Positions 28,100-37,755 of a stretch of DNA of 64,000 nucleotides are shown here, in pieces. Location: assembly GCF_017313105.1 (NCBI RefSeq), contig NZ_JAFLND010000002.1, positions 124,001-188,000 on the forward strand. The letters run 5' to 3'. The position numbers and the translations under genes were made by a program. Each line of letters starts with the position of its first letter. Within the stretch, counting starts at the first letter, position 1. The notes below the pieces were generated by a model. The model worked only from the letters and a program-made list of their open reading frames with translations. It made no database searches and was not told the DNA's origin. The DNA comes from [Muricauda] lutisoli (nom. illeg.). GTDB lineage: Bacteria; Bacteroidota; Bacteroidia; Flavobacteriales; Flavobacteriaceae.

Positions 28100-28645
28100 A
28101 TGTTACGAAAAACCATAATCTTACTGTTGCTTTTTACCCTTGCCGCTTGCGGCCCAGGTAAAAAACGACGCACCTACAGCAAGACCCGAACCGTTACGGT
28201 AGAGGGGTCCACCACCGATACTTCCCCTAAACGAAAATCCAAAAAGGAGGGGCGTAAAAATGCTAAGGCCAACGAAATTATTTCCACCGCGTTGACTTTT
28301 TCAGGAACCCGTTACAAATACGGGGGAACCACAAAAAGGGGCATGGACTGCTCCGGATTGGTCTATGTTTCCTTAAAGGAAAACGATATTATGTTCCCCA
28401 GAACATCCTACCAAATGGCCTTGGAAGGTGAAAAAATCAGGGTAACCCATATCGAAAAAGGAGACTTGCTGTTTTTTAAAACAAGTAAGACGGGGAGACG
28501 CATCAATCATGTGGGTTTGGTGGTCGATGTGGATGGAAACGATATTAAATTTATCCATGCCACAACCTCACGCGGTGTACTGGTATCCTCGTTACGGGAA
28601 GGGTATTGGAACAGCGCTTTTGTAAAGGCCATGCGAATCCTGTAA
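28100..28645 (+). CDS. NlpC/P60 (C40) cell-wall hydrolase lipoprotein
   Basis: 181 aa. Lipoprotein signal with C17 (LFTLAACGPG), a basic linker (about 20-58), then an NlpC/P60 domain with catalytic C84 (GMDCSGLVYV), H137 (INHVGLVVD) and the third polar residue H153 (FIHATTSRGV). Such enzymes cut the D-Glu-diamino acid bond of peptidoglycan stem peptides. It lies 33 bp after lpxB and 1 bp before comEC. Confidence 0.93.
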   Translation: MLRKTIILLLLFTLAACGPGKKRRTYSKTRTVTVEGSTTDTSPKRKSKKEGRKNAKANEIISTALTFSGTRYKYGGTTKRGMDCSGLVYVSLKENDIMFPRTSYQMALEGEKIRVTHIEKGDLLFFKTSKTGRRINHVGLVVDVDGNDIKFIHATTSRGVLVSSLREGYWNSAFVKAMRIL

Positions 28646-28646
28646 G

Positions 28647-30662
28647 GTGCGCCAACTTAACTTTGTGTCCATTAAACTCACCTTGTGGGTTGCTTTGGGC
28701 ATTATCATCGGCTTTTATTTTGATGTAGCGCCACTTTTGCCTCTGCTATCCATGCTTTTTTTGATGCCAGCCCTTTTTTGGATCGGCAAAAAGCAGCACA
28801 GAACAGGGTTCCCGTATTTTGAAGTGGTTGCTTCGATTATCACCATATATTTGGGTGTTTTTGTTGTGGGTATTTCCATGGGTAGTGGTATGCCCGATCA
28901 CTACTCAAAATCAGACCTTAAACAGGAAAAAGTTTGGCAATTAAAAGTAAGTGAAGTACTCAAACCCAACAAATTCTTCCATCGATATGTCACCCAGATC
29001 ATTACTTCGGACAATGAACAAGCATCGGGAAAATTACTTTTTAGTCTTTCAGCGGATTCAACAGTAAAACAATTACAGGTAGATGATGAGTTCTTGATCT
29101 ATACCAAACCTGAAGGTATTCGTCCACCATTAAACCCACACCAATTTGATTACAAGGATTACCTTTTAAAACAAGGGATTCAACACCAGATCAACACCAA
29201 CTATGGCAATATTGTAAAAAAGGAACATGCCCCAAAAACCTTGTTCGGTATGGCAAGCGACTTCCGGGAGCATATCATTTCCAAATTAGAGAAAAAGAAC
29301 TTTGGAACGGAAGAACTAAGTGTTGTCCAAGCTTTGCTTTTGGGAAAACGGGAGGATATTTCCGAAACCACCTATAACAATTATAAAAATGCGGGAGCTG
29401 TCCATATTTTGGCCGTGTCCGGGCTTCATGTTGGGATCATCCTTTTTTTGTTGGAGTTTCTTTTGTCCCCATTGGAGGGTTTACCTAAAGGTAAAACCAC
29501 TAAGCTCATCCTGGTTGTTTTGTTACTTTGGGGCTACGCATTTTTGGCTGGACTCTCCCCTTCCATTGTTCGTGCAGTGACCATGTTCTCTTTTGTGGCC
29601 TACGCACTTTACCTCAACCGGCCGACGAACTCATTCAACATTTTGGCACTTTCCATGTTGTTCATTTTACTTATTAAGCCCTTGTTTTTGTTCCAAGTAG
29701 GCTTCCAGATGAGTTATTCGGCGGTACTTGCCATTGTTTGGATCTATCCCAAGTTGCAAAAGTTTTGGTTTCCTGAGCATATTATCGTTCGTAAAATTTG
29801 GCAATTGTTATCCATGAGTGTTGCCGCCCAATTAGGCGTTCTTCCCATTAGTCTGTTCTATTTTCATCAGTTTCCGGCATTGTTTTTTATTTCCAACCTG
29901 CTCATAGTTCCCTTTCTGGGATTTATTTTGGGCTTCGGAATCTTGATCATCCTGTTGACTTTGATTGATTACTTGCCCCAATTTATGGTTGATAGTTTCA
30001 ATTGGATCATTAACCTAATGAATTCCATTGTCAGGTGGGTGGCCCAGCAAGAAGGTTTCATCATCAAAAACATTCCATTTGATTCGGCACAACTGCTATT
30101 GGGCTATCTTATTATCATTGCCATGGTCATATTTCTATCCCGACCCCGGTGGAAATCAGCTCTGGTATTTTTCGGAGGTATGATCCTTTATCAAAGTTGG
30201 GTTATCTGGGGGCAATTTCAGGTGCATCAAAAGGAAAGCATTGTACTGGCACACCGAACAAAAAATACAGTTCTTTTGCATCAAATGGGGAATTCACTTT
30301 CCATTCTTACTTCGGACAGCTCCAACATCAGAAACATTGCGGACAACTATGCCGTGGCCGAACGGATTCAAAACGTAGATACAACCACATTACAAAACAG
30401 TTATCGCATTGGGGATAAAAAACTGTTTATTGTGGATAGTTTGGGCATCCTTCCTTTGGAAGAACATATGGATTACCTGTTGCTCACACAATCTCCAAAA
30501 ATAAATCTGGAACGGGTTCTGGATTCCATCAAACCCAAAAAAGTAATCGCCGATGGCAGCAATTACCCAACTATGGTCAACAAATGGAAAACAACCTGTG
30601 CCCAAAAAGAAATCCCTTTCCACTACACCGGTGAAAAGGGATATTATACTTTTAAATTTTGA
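28647..30662 (+). CDS. comEC: ComEC/Rec2-family DNA uptake channel protein
   Basis: 671 aa with a GTG start one base after the upstream stop. N-terminal helices and a DUF4131-like periplasmic OB region (about 30-190, ending KPEGIRPPLNPHQFDYKDYL), then the competence domain with AVSGLHVGIILFLLEFLL, AGLSPSIVRAVTMFSF and QVGFQMSYSAVLAIV. The C-terminal part (about 515-671) is in the place of the metallo-beta-lactamase nuclease domain but the HxHxDH zinc motif is absent. The protein is expected to conduct single-stranded DNA into the cytosol. It is convergent with the POT gene, leaving only 8 bp. Confidence 0.92.
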   Translation: MRQLNFVSIKLTLWVALGIIIGFYFDVAPLLPLLSMLFLMPALFWIGKKQHRTGFPYFEVVASIITIYLGVFVVGISMGSGMPDHYSKSDLKQEKVWQLKVSEVLKPNKFFHRYVTQIITSDNEQASGKLLFSLSADSTVKQLQVDDEFLIYTKPEGIRPPLNPHQFDYKDYLLKQGIQHQINTNYGNIVKKEHAPKTLFGMASDFREHIISKLEKKNFGTEELSVVQALLLGKREDISETTYNNYKNAGAVHILAVSGLHVGIILFLLEFLLSPLEGLPKGKTTKLILVVLLLWGYAFLAGLSPSIVRAVTMFSFVAYALYLNRPTNSFNILALSMLFILLIKPLFLFQVGFQMSYSAVLAIVWIYPKLQKFWFPEHIIVRKIWQLLSMSVAAQLGVLPISLFYFHQFPALFFISNLLIVPFLGFILGFGILIILLTLIDYLPQFMVDSFNWIINLMNSIVRWVAQQEGFIIKNIPFDSAQLLLGYLIIIAMVIFLSRPRWKSALVFFGGMILYQSWVIWGQFQVHQKESIVLAHRTKNTVLLHQMGNSLSILTSDSSNIRNIADNYAVAERIQNVDTTTLQNSYRIGDKKLFIVDSLGILPLEEHMDYLLLTQSPKINLERVLDSIKPKKVIADGSNYPTMVNKWKTTCAQKEIPFHYTGEKGYYTFKF

Positions 30663-30670
30663 ATCTTTTC

Positions 30671-32206
30671 TTAGTGTACGTTGCCCATCAATCTTTTGAT
30701 CAAAGGTGAAGCTATGATAACCAAAACCCCAGCTCCTAGCGCATATTGTGCAATGAGCATGAATCCATCGGTATAAATATTGAGGGTGCTAAAACCACTT
30801 ATATCGGCATCTGTGCTTTCGATGGCCAATTGCTTACCAATAAAACCAACCACTTGGAATGCAAATGCCGATGATAGGAACCAAACCCCCATCATAAAGG
30901 CTACGATACGCTTTGGTGAAAGGTCTGTAATTTTTGACAGCCCTACGGGTGACATGAACAGTTCCCCTACCGATAACAAGAAATACATCAACAGCAAGTA
31001 TGTGAACGGAACAAATCCATTTTCGTTGGCACTAGCTCCACTAATGGCCAGTGCGTAAAAACTGATACCTGCAAACAAAAGTCCCATCCCAAACTTGTAC
31101 GGAGTTCGTGGATTCAGCTTCTTTTTGGACAACCATTGCCACATTAAGGAAATAGGAATAGCCAAAATAATGATCCACATGGAGTTCAAAGAATTCGTCT
31201 GGGAAGCTGACATAATTCCCTCCAAGTCCACGTTTCGAGCTGCAAAAAGCGTAATTACACTACCTGAAAGCTCATGGAACCCCCAGAAAATGGTCATAAA
31301 AAAGGTGATCAGTACCGCTACAAAGAGTTTTTTACGCTCTTCTACTGTAGCTTTAAACATGATGTAGCCCAGGTACAACAAAATGGAAATACCAATCAAT
31401 TTAAAAATAACGTTTACAATGTTTTGATCTCCAAAAAAGGTTCCCTCTGCCCCAAGTGCCTTGTATGCAGAAAGCAAATAAGCTATAATCGGAACTGAAG
31501 CAAATGCCAAAACCGGCACCAATATGCCTTGTTTTAGTCCCAATACCTTCTTTTCAATATTTCCGTTTTCTGGAGGAAGCCCTTTGTCTCCGAAAACCCC
31601 TTTTTTGATACCGCTCCAAAAAACAATCAGTCCCGTAAGCATCCCAATGCCAGCAAGTCCGAATCCATAGTGCCATCCATATTTGGCCGCCAAAAAGCCA
31701 CAAAGCAAAGGTGCCACCCATCCACCAATATTGATTCCCATGTAAAAAATGGTGAATCCCGAGTCCTTTTTTGGGTCCCCATCCTTATAAAGCGAACCAA
31801 CAAATGTTGAAATGTTCGGTTTAAAGAACCCGTTGCCCGCTATTATAAGTGAAAGGGCAATAAAAAAAGTAACATGGTTTTCTATAGCCAGAACAAAATG
31901 TCCTAAAGACATCAATATCCCTCCAAGAAAAATAGATCGACGCATTCCCAAGATACTATCGGAAATACGACCTCCAATAACTGTTGAAGCGTAAACCAAC
32001 GAACCATATGAAGAATAAACCGCTGCGGTTGCATAATCTCGTTCCATTAAAGCTGCGAATATTACATCCACCATATAAAGGGTGAGCAACGCTCGCATTC
32101 CATAAAAACTGAAACGCTCCCATAACTCTGCAAAAAAGAGGTAAAACAATCCCCTTGGGTGTCCAAATAACTGCTTTTCACTCTCTGGTTTGGATACTTC
32201 TGACAT
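30671..32206 (-). CDS. POT/PTR2 proton-dependent peptide transporter
   Basis: 511-aa MFS transporter with about 14 helices. The POT signatures are present: GHPRGLFYLFFAELWERFSF leading into YGMRALLTLYMV near the N-terminus (ExxER-like), GNGFFKPNISTFVGSLY and FTIFYMGINIGGWVAP (PTR2 motif), and SVGELFMSPVGLSKITDLSP. It imports di- and tripeptides with protons. Together with the DPP-IV-like peptidase next door (19-bp gap, same strand) it suggests a peptide utilisation unit. Confidence 0.95.
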   Translation of the reverse strand: MSEVSKPESEKQLFGHPRGLFYLFFAELWERFSFYGMRALLTLYMVDVIFAALMERDYATAAVYSSYGSLVYASTVIGGRISDSILGMRRSIFLGGILMSLGHFVLAIENHVTFFIALSLIIAGNGFFKPNISTFVGSLYKDGDPKKDSGFTIFYMGINIGGWVAPLLCGFLAAKYGWHYGFGLAGIGMLTGLIVFWSGIKKGVFGDKGLPPENGNIEKKVLGLKQGILVPVLAFASVPIIAYLLSAYKALGAEGTFFGDQNIVNVIFKLIGISILLYLGYIMFKATVEERKKLFVAVLITFFMTIFWGFHELSGSVITLFAARNVDLEGIMSASQTNSLNSMWIIILAIPISLMWQWLSKKKLNPRTPYKFGMGLLFAGISFYALAISGASANENGFVPFTYLLLMYFLLSVGELFMSPVGLSKITDLSPKRIVAFMMGVWFLSSAFAFQVVGFIGKQLAIESTDADISGFSTLNIYTDGFMLIAQYALGAGVLVIIASPLIKRLMGNVH

Positions 32207-32225
32207 AACTGTATTGGTTTAAGTT

Positions 32226-34385
32226 CTAAAGATTTTCTTTAACGAAATTGGTCATTTTGGTATAAAGGTGCAATCTGGTATTGCCCCCATAGATCCCATG
32301 GTTTTTATCCGGGTAAATCGCCCAATCGAACTGTTTGTTGGCCTGCACCAAGGCCTCTATCATTCTCATGGTATTCTGTACGTGCACATTGTCATCTCCC
32401 GAACCATGAACCAACAGATACTTCCCTTTCAACAATTCTGGGTAGTTGAATGGAGAGTTATCATCGTACCCGGTCGGATTTTCCTGTGGTGTCTGCATAT
32501 AACGTTCCGTGTAAATGGTATCGTAAAAACGCCAAGAGGTCACAGGCGCTACGGCGATGGCCATTTCAAAAGTGTCGTTGCCCTTAAGCAAACAGTTAGT
32601 GGACATAAAACCTCCATAGCTCCATCCCCAGATTCCGGTTCTGTTTTCATCGATATAAGAACGTTCGCTCAATTTTTGAGCTGCCGCAATCTGGTCCTCC
32701 ACTTCGTATTTACCCAACTCTTTTTGAGTCAATTTTTTAAAGTCACGCCCTTTTAATCCCGTTCCCCTACCATCTACACAAGCTACAATGTAACCTTGCG
32801 ATGCCAAGTGTTGGTGCCAGTAATCGTTACTTCCCATCCATCGGTTGGCTACTTGTTGCGAACCTGGACCACTGTATTGGAACATAAAGAGTGGATATTT
32901 TTTATTTGGATCAAAATCGGCCGGTTTGATCATATACATATTAAGGTCGTACCCATTTACATTGATGGTGGAGAACTCTTTGGGCGCAATCTCGTATCCA
33001 TTCAATTTGTTCAGCAAGGCTGAATTATCCTTGATTTCCTTGACCAATTTACCATTGGAAGCATCGTGCAACGTAAACCTGTATGGGGTAGTCGCGCTTG
33101 AATATGTATTGATGTAATACGTAAAGTCCGTGCTAAAAGCTGCAGAGTTGGTTCCTTCTTGGGTCGATAATTCCTTTTTACGTTTTCCTTTGGTGGAAAT
33201 ACTGTAACCCCCCCTGTTGATGGAACCATTTTCTACCGACTGATAAAAAATACGGTCATGTTTCTCGTCATAGCCATAGTAGCGGGTCACTTCCCAAGGT
33301 CCTTCGGTAATCTGGTTTTTTAGTTTCCCATTGCTGTCATACAAATACAAGTGGTTGTAGCCATCGGCCTCGCTTGTCCATATAAAGCTATCATCATCCA
33401 AAAATGTAAGGTCGTCATCAATGTCCACATAAGCCGCATCGGTTTCTTCCAACAAAACGGTCGCTAAATTATCTTCTGCATTTACCGCATATAGTTTTAA
33501 ATCGTTTTGATGTCTGTTCAAAGTCTGGACACTTAGCTTGTTTGCATCGTGCATCCATTTGATTCTTGGAATGTAGTATGGATCATTTAGGTCAACATCC
33601 GAGATAGCTCCGGAAGCGACATCATACATATGTAGGGTAACTATGGAATTCTTCTCCCCAGCTTTGGGGTACTTAAATTCGTATTGATATGGATATAATC
33701 CCGTGCCGTAAAAATCCATGGAAAAATGTGGCACTTCCGTCTCATCAAATCTGAGGAAAGCAATTTTTGTTCCGTCACTGTTCCATTCAAAAGCACGTAC
33801 AAAGGCAAATTCCTCTTCGTACACCCAATCAGTAACCCCGTTAATAATGGTACCCTTGTTACCATCGGTTGTAACTTGTTTGGTGGTTCGTTCGGCCAAG
33901 TCCATCACATACAAATTATTGTCCAGAACATAGGCCACTTTGCTTCCATCAGGAGAAAGGGTCGGTTCTTGGATCTTTGTCTCGGAAATTTTCACCAATT
34001 CTTTGGAGGCGATATCATACACATAGTAAATGCCCAAGCGGGAACGTCTAAATATGGGCTCTACTTCAGTAGCCAAAAGTACCTGTGATTCATCATCACT
34101 AAAGGTATAGGACGAAAAATAGGGCACGGCATCGGACGATGCCACAATGGTTTCCGCCTTTTGCAAGGTTTCGTAATCATACTTGTCCAAACTACTGGAA
34201 CGTGGGGAACGTGTGGTATTTAAAACAGTGTATTGTGTACCATTGTTCATGGATCTTAGGACATCCATGCTTTCTGTCCTAAACTCTCCTCCCCAAATCT
34301 CTTCAAGGGTTATTTTTTTCTTTTGCGCTGTGGAAAAAGTAACAACTCCCAAAAGGAACAGGAATAGAAAAGATTGTTTGTTCAT
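32226..34385 (-). CDS. S9 family prolyl oligopeptidase, DPP-IV-like, secreted
   Basis: 719 aa from the ATG at 34385 (MNKQSFLFLF...); a longer frame would run through a palindromic repeat and is rejected. Signal peptide ending FSTAQ, then a beta-propeller domain (about 40-480) with an EEE/WVYEEEFAF motif typical of DPP-IV substrate recognition, and an alpha/beta-hydrolase domain with the catalytic Ser in GWSYGGFMS, Asp in GSGDDNVH and His in DKNHGIYG. It removes N-terminal X-Pro or X-Ala dipeptides in the periplasm, feeding the POT transporter. Confidence 0.95.
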   Translation of the reverse strand: MNKQSFLFLFLLGVVTFSTAQKKKITLEEIWGGEFRTESMDVLRSMNNGTQYTVLNTTRSPRSSSLDKYDYETLQKAETIVASSDAVPYFSSYTFSDDESQVLLATEVEPIFRRSRLGIYYVYDIASKELVKISETKIQEPTLSPDGSKVAYVLDNNLYVMDLAERTTKQVTTDGNKGTIINGVTDWVYEEEFAFVRAFEWNSDGTKIAFLRFDETEVPHFSMDFYGTGLYPYQYEFKYPKAGEKNSIVTLHMYDVASGAISDVDLNDPYYIPRIKWMHDANKLSVQTLNRHQNDLKLYAVNAEDNLATVLLEETDAAYVDIDDDLTFLDDDSFIWTSEADGYNHLYLYDSNGKLKNQITEGPWEVTRYYGYDEKHDRIFYQSVENGSINRGGYSISTKGKRKKELSTQEGTNSAAFSTDFTYYINTYSSATTPYRFTLHDASNGKLVKEIKDNSALLNKLNGYEIAPKEFSTINVNGYDLNMYMIKPADFDPNKKYPLFMFQYSGPGSQQVANRWMGSNDYWHQHLASQGYIVACVDGRGTGLKGRDFKKLTQKELGKYEVEDQIAAAQKLSERSYIDENRTGIWGWSYGGFMSTNCLLKGNDTFEMAIAVAPVTSWRFYDTIYTERYMQTPQENPTGYDDNSPFNYPELLKGKYLLVHGSGDDNVHVQNTMRMIEALVQANKQFDWAIYPDKNHGIYGGNTRLHLYTKMTNFVKENL

Positions 34386-34433
34386 GAAGTGAATAAATTG
34401 ATTAAAAGTTCTCTTAAATATCAAAAACGTTTT

Positions 34434-34495
34434 TGTCATCTTGAGCGCAGTCGAAAGGTCAAACAAAAAATGTCTCGACTGCGCTCGACATGACA
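34434..34495. repeat. REP-like imperfect palindrome
   Basis: Two 21-base arms, 34434-34454 and 34475-34495, are inverted copies with two mismatches (core GAGCGCAGTCGA / TCGACTGCGCTC), 20-base loop. It is GC-rich compared with its surroundings. Elements with this core are, from memory, widespread in flavobacterial intergenic regions. It could act as a transcription or mRNA stability signal upstream of the peptidase gene. Confidence 0.7.
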
Positions 34496-34683
34496 TTTTG
34501 TTTCAAATTACACATAGCTACATACTACCTATGCGCTAGGTTTATTTGATTAAAAACTCCCAAGTTTACTAATATTTATCGGAAAAATAAATTTTGATGT
34601 TGCGTTTGCAACAAAATTTAACCTTTAAAACACCTCTTCGAATTCAAAATAAATACGAGGCTCGCCTAAATGGTCAATATCCG

Positions 34684-34691
34684 TATATTTG
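34684..34691 (+). promoter_or_regulatory. Candidate -7 element of the HMG-CoA reductase operon
   Basis: TATATTTG, a match to TAnnTTTG, 19 bases before the ATG. The expected -33 TTG is not at the ideal spacing. Confidence 0.45.
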
Positions 34692-34710
34692 AATGCTTTA
34701 ACCCAGCTTT

Positions 34711-36027
34711 ATGAACACTCCCGTTGAAGGATTTTCCAAACTTACCAAAACCCAAAAAATTGATTGGATAGCCACCAATTGCACCAAGGACCCGAAGGCC
34801 ACCAAACAACTGTTGGAACAGTATTGGAACACGGACCCCAGAGTGCAAAAGTTGCATGATGAGTTTATAGAGAATACCGTATCCAACTACTATTTGCCAT
34901 TTGCCATAGCACCAAATTTCAGGATCAACGACGAACTCTATGCCATACCCATGGCCATAGAGGAAAGCTCGGTGGTAGCGGCAGCAAGCAAGGCAGCGAA
35001 GTTTTGGTTGGAACGTGGTGGTTTTAAAGCCGAGATCATCGGTACTGAAAAAGTTGGGCAGGTACATTTTATATATAAAGGAGATAAAGAAAAGTTTTCC
35101 AATTTCTTTGATTCGGCCAAACCAGAATTGTTTAAAAGCGTTGCTGCCATTACACAGAACATGGAAAAGCGGGGCGGAGGTATCAATGCCATTGAATTAA
35201 GGGATTTAACGGATAAGATCGAAGGCTACCACCAGCTCCATTGCACTTTTGAGACCTTGGATGCCATGGGAGCGAATTTCATCAATTCCTGCTTGGAACA
35301 ATTTGCCAAAACATTAAAGGAGCTCGCACTTACTTTTGATGGTTTTACCGAGGAAGAAAAAAACATTGAGGTGGTGATGAGCATCTTGTCCAACTATGTG
35401 CCCGATTGTTTGGTAAAGGCCGAGGTAAGTTGCCCCATTTCGGAATTGGGCAATGCGGACATGCCTGCCGAGGAATTCGCCGAAAAGTTTGTGCAGGCAG
35501 TGAACATAGCCAATGTGGAGCCATATAGGGCCGTAACACACAACAAGGGCATTATGAACGGGATCGATGCGGTCGTACTTGCCACGGGAAATGATTTTAG
35601 GGCCGTGGAAGCAGGCGTGCACGCCTATGCCGCAAAAGCCGGTCAATATTCCAGCCTCACCCATGCAAAAATAGAAGACGGCATTTTCAAGTTTTGGATC
35701 GAGGTGCCCCTTGCTCTCGGAACCGTAGGCGGATTGACCACCTTGCACCCGTTGGTAAAACTGGCTTTGGAGATCCTTCAAAATCCATCTGCAAAACAAC
35801 TGATGCAAATTGTGGCCGTAGCCGGATTGGCCCAGAATTTTGCGGCAGTCCGTAGTTTGGTCACAACGGGGATTCAAAAGGGGCACATGAAAATGCACTT
35901 ATTGAACATGTTGAACCAGTTGGGGGCCACAGAAGCCGAAAAGCAACAATTGGTCACCTATTTTAAAGATCAGACCGTAACCAATGCCTCGGTAAAAGAG
36001 GCTTTTGAAAGAATTAAATCAAACTAA
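34711..36027 (+). CDS. mvaA: Hydroxymethylglutaryl-CoA reductase, class II type
   Basis: 438-aa enzyme of the mevalonate pathway. Class II (degradative-type) HMGR features: IPMAIEESSVVAAASKAAKFW with the catalytic Glu, LHCTFETLDAMGANFINSC, the Asp in GIDAVVLATGNDFRA, GTVGGLTTLHPLVKLAL and the catalytic His in GIQKGHMKMH. In Bacteroidota this form replaces class I and works in isoprenoid synthesis (carotenoids, quinones). Stop and next start overlap as TAATG, so it is translationally coupled to the GHMP kinase. Confidence 0.95.
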   Translation: MNTPVEGFSKLTKTQKIDWIATNCTKDPKATKQLLEQYWNTDPRVQKLHDEFIENTVSNYYLPFAIAPNFRINDELYAIPMAIEESSVVAAASKAAKFWLERGGFKAEIIGTEKVGQVHFIYKGDKEKFSNFFDSAKPELFKSVAAITQNMEKRGGGINAIELRDLTDKIEGYHQLHCTFETLDAMGANFINSCLEQFAKTLKELALTFDGFTEEEKNIEVVMSILSNYVPDCLVKAEVSCPISELGNADMPAEEFAEKFVQAVNIANVEPYRAVTHNKGIMNGIDAVVLATGNDFRAVEAGVHAYAAKAGQYSSLTHAKIEDGIFKFWIEVPLALGTVGGLTTLHPLVKLALEILQNPSAKQLMQIVAVAGLAQNFAAVRSLVTTGIQKGHMKMHLLNMLNQLGATEAEKQQLVTYFKDQTVTNASVKEAFERIKSN

Positions 36028-36935
36028 TGGAGAAGGAGTTTTACAGCAACGGCAAGTTATTGTTAACGGGCGAGTATGCTATTTTAGACGGCGCATTGGG
36101 CTTGGCCATCCCCACCAGCTATGGGCAATCGCTCCATGTAACTCCGACAAAATCGGGCTTTTTGGAGTGGACCAGTTTTGATGAAAAAAATAAAATCTGG
36201 TTCTCTGCGAAGTTTGACCTTAAAAATCTACATGTGGTTTCCACCTCGGATGAAACCATGGCCAAGACATTGGTGTCCTTACTTTTGGAAGCCAACGCCC
36301 AAAACCCATTATTATTGACAGATAGTCATGGTTTCCAGATCGAGACCCATCTTACTTTTCCAAAATCCTGGGGCCTTGGAACATCTTCCACCCTAATAAA
36401 CAATTTGGCTCAATGGGCGCGTGTTGATGCCTATGAACTTTTATGGAATGCTTTTGGCGGCAGTGGTTACGATATTGCCTGTGCTCAATATAACGCTCCA
36501 ATTACCTATCAACTCATTGATGGAGAGCCAAAAATTGAACAGGTCGATTTCGATCCAAGCTTCAAGAACTCCCTATTTTTTGTCCACCTCAACAAAAAAC
36601 AGAGCAGTAAAGAAGCCATAGCCAACTATAGAGACCAACAATTCGACAAGTCAAAGTTGGTGAAACAGGTTTCGGACATTACAAGAAAAATGATTTCAGC
36701 TTCCACATTATCCGGTTTTGAATCACTAATGGAAGAGCACGAAAGCTTACTTTCCCATATTCTAAAAATTGATCCCGTAAAGCAGCAACTTTTTCCGGAT
36801 TATTTTGGGATGATAAAAAGTCTTGGAGCCTGGGGAGGGGATTTTGTTCTGGCCACGGGTGATGAACAATCCATTTCCTATTTTAAATCCAAAGGGTACA
36901 ACACTGTGATTCCTTATTCAAAAATGGTTTTATAG
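36027..36935 (+). CDS. GYDIA-family GHMP kinase (mevalonate-pathway kinase-like)
   Basis: 302 aa. GHMP kinase fold with the N-terminal NGKLLLTGEYAILDGALGLA segment, the ATP-binding loop in shortened form SWGLGTSSTLINNLAQW, and the name-giving GGSGYDIACAQ. The C-terminal GAWGGDFVLATG corresponds to GHMP motif 3. The partner HMG-CoA reductase (overlapping TAATG) points to phosphorylation of mevalonate or a derivative; the exact substrate is not established for this family as far as I know. Confidence 0.9.
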   Translation: MEKEFYSNGKLLLTGEYAILDGALGLAIPTSYGQSLHVTPTKSGFLEWTSFDEKNKIWFSAKFDLKNLHVVSTSDETMAKTLVSLLLEANAQNPLLLTDSHGFQIETHLTFPKSWGLGTSSTLINNLAQWARVDAYELLWNAFGGSGYDIACAQYNAPITYQLIDGEPKIEQVDFDPSFKNSLFFVHLNKKQSSKEAIANYRDQQFDKSKLVKQVSDITRKMISASTLSGFESLMEEHESLLSHILKIDPVKQQLFPDYFGMIKSLGAWGGDFVLATGDEQSISYFKSKGYNTVIPYSKMVL

Positions 36936-37102
36936 TCACTTTTAAGGGTGTAAGTAGTCTATCATCCAATTCATAAATATATAGGGTATAAGAATTCAAA
37001 GCCTAGTTCTGTCCAACCAAACACCCCATCCATCAATTAGCACCCAAAAAATCAATGGTTTGCGCATAAGTTTGATAGATATTCATCAAACTATTGTGTA
37101 AA

Positions 37103-37684
37103 ATGGATTGTATCTTTAAAAATACAATTGGCAATTCCCTAACATGGGCAATGCTTCTTTCCATTACTTGTGCATTTTGCCAAGACCATCCAGAGGCCAC
37201 GTATCGCCTCGATAACTTTATCAACAAAAGCTGCGAGACCGATTACAACAAGATCACTTCCGAGGCGGTAAATAACATTTTAAAATACGATGTGTTCCAC
37301 ATAACCCAAAAGACCAAAAACATCTATGGGGAAAAGGATACGGAGATCCATCAATTCATTGTCGTGGACAATGGCCAAAACGTAAAGCGGTTTGAGCATA
37401 TCGATACCAATACCAGCTTACCGGAACTGACCAGTTATATTCAGGAGGATTTCCGCCTAAACCAAGAAACCGCATTCGTTTTCCAATCCATGTTGGATGA
37501 TATCTACCCTATTGCCAACTGGAAACCGGATAAAAGAGAATTCTTTTTTAAAAATGGCAAATGGTATTTTTTACGAGATGCTTATTTCCGATCGAAACAG
37601 GGTTTCGAAATCACGGTGGATTCCACAGGGAAAATAACCAACATTTGCTATAAGATGAAATGGGATGAACAGGAAAGCAAATAA
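37103..37684 (+). CDS. Secreted protein of unknown function (193 aa)
   Basis: From ATG 37103 (MDCIFKNTIG); a TTG at 37094 is also possible. Hydrophobic signal (about 9-25, SLTWAMLLSITCAFC) then a soluble alpha/beta domain with the charged segment TDYNKITSEAVNNILKYDVF and aromatic C-terminal half (KREFFFKNGKWYFLRDAYFR). No family recognised. It is a single-gene unit, ended by a strong hairpin. Confidence 0.75.
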   Translation: MDCIFKNTIGNSLTWAMLLSITCAFCQDHPEATYRLDNFINKSCETDYNKITSEAVNNILKYDVFHITQKTKNIYGEKDTEIHQFIVVDNGQNVKRFEHIDTNTSLPELTSYIQEDFRLNQETAFVFQSMLDDIYPIANWKPDKREFFFKNGKWYFLRDAYFRSKQGFEITVDSTGKITNICYKMKWDEQESK

Positions 37685-37702
37685 TTCAGACTTAATCCAA
37701 TA

Positions 37703-37735
37703 AAAAAAGCCTCCGTAAAAAACGGAGGCTTTTTT
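37703..37735. terminator. Bidirectional terminator
   Basis: Perfect 14-bp stem AAAAAAGCCTCCGT (37703-37716) / ACGGAGGCTTTTTT (37722-37735) with an A5 loop. It serves the secreted unknown (plus) and the foldase gene (minus). Confidence 0.92.
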
Positions 37736-37755
37736 GTTTCCTTTGCTAAATCCTG

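Larger units (their letters stand above)
34386..34710. other. 325-bp intergenic region with REP-like palindrome and promoter
   Basis: This stretch between the divergent DPP-IV-like and HMG-CoA reductase genes holds one imperfect palindrome (34434-34495), AT-rich sequence, and a -7 like element at 34684-34691. No additional coding frame is convincing. Confidence 0.6.

Noticed and set aside
34386..34496. N-terminal extension of the DPP-IV-like protein up to 34496
   Set aside because: It would translate through the REP-like palindrome and bury the signal peptide that starts at ATG 34385.
35314..35898. 194-codon minus-strand frame in the HMG-CoA reductase gene
   Set aside because: Shadow of a conserved enzyme; composition rich in His and Cys typical of reversed frames.
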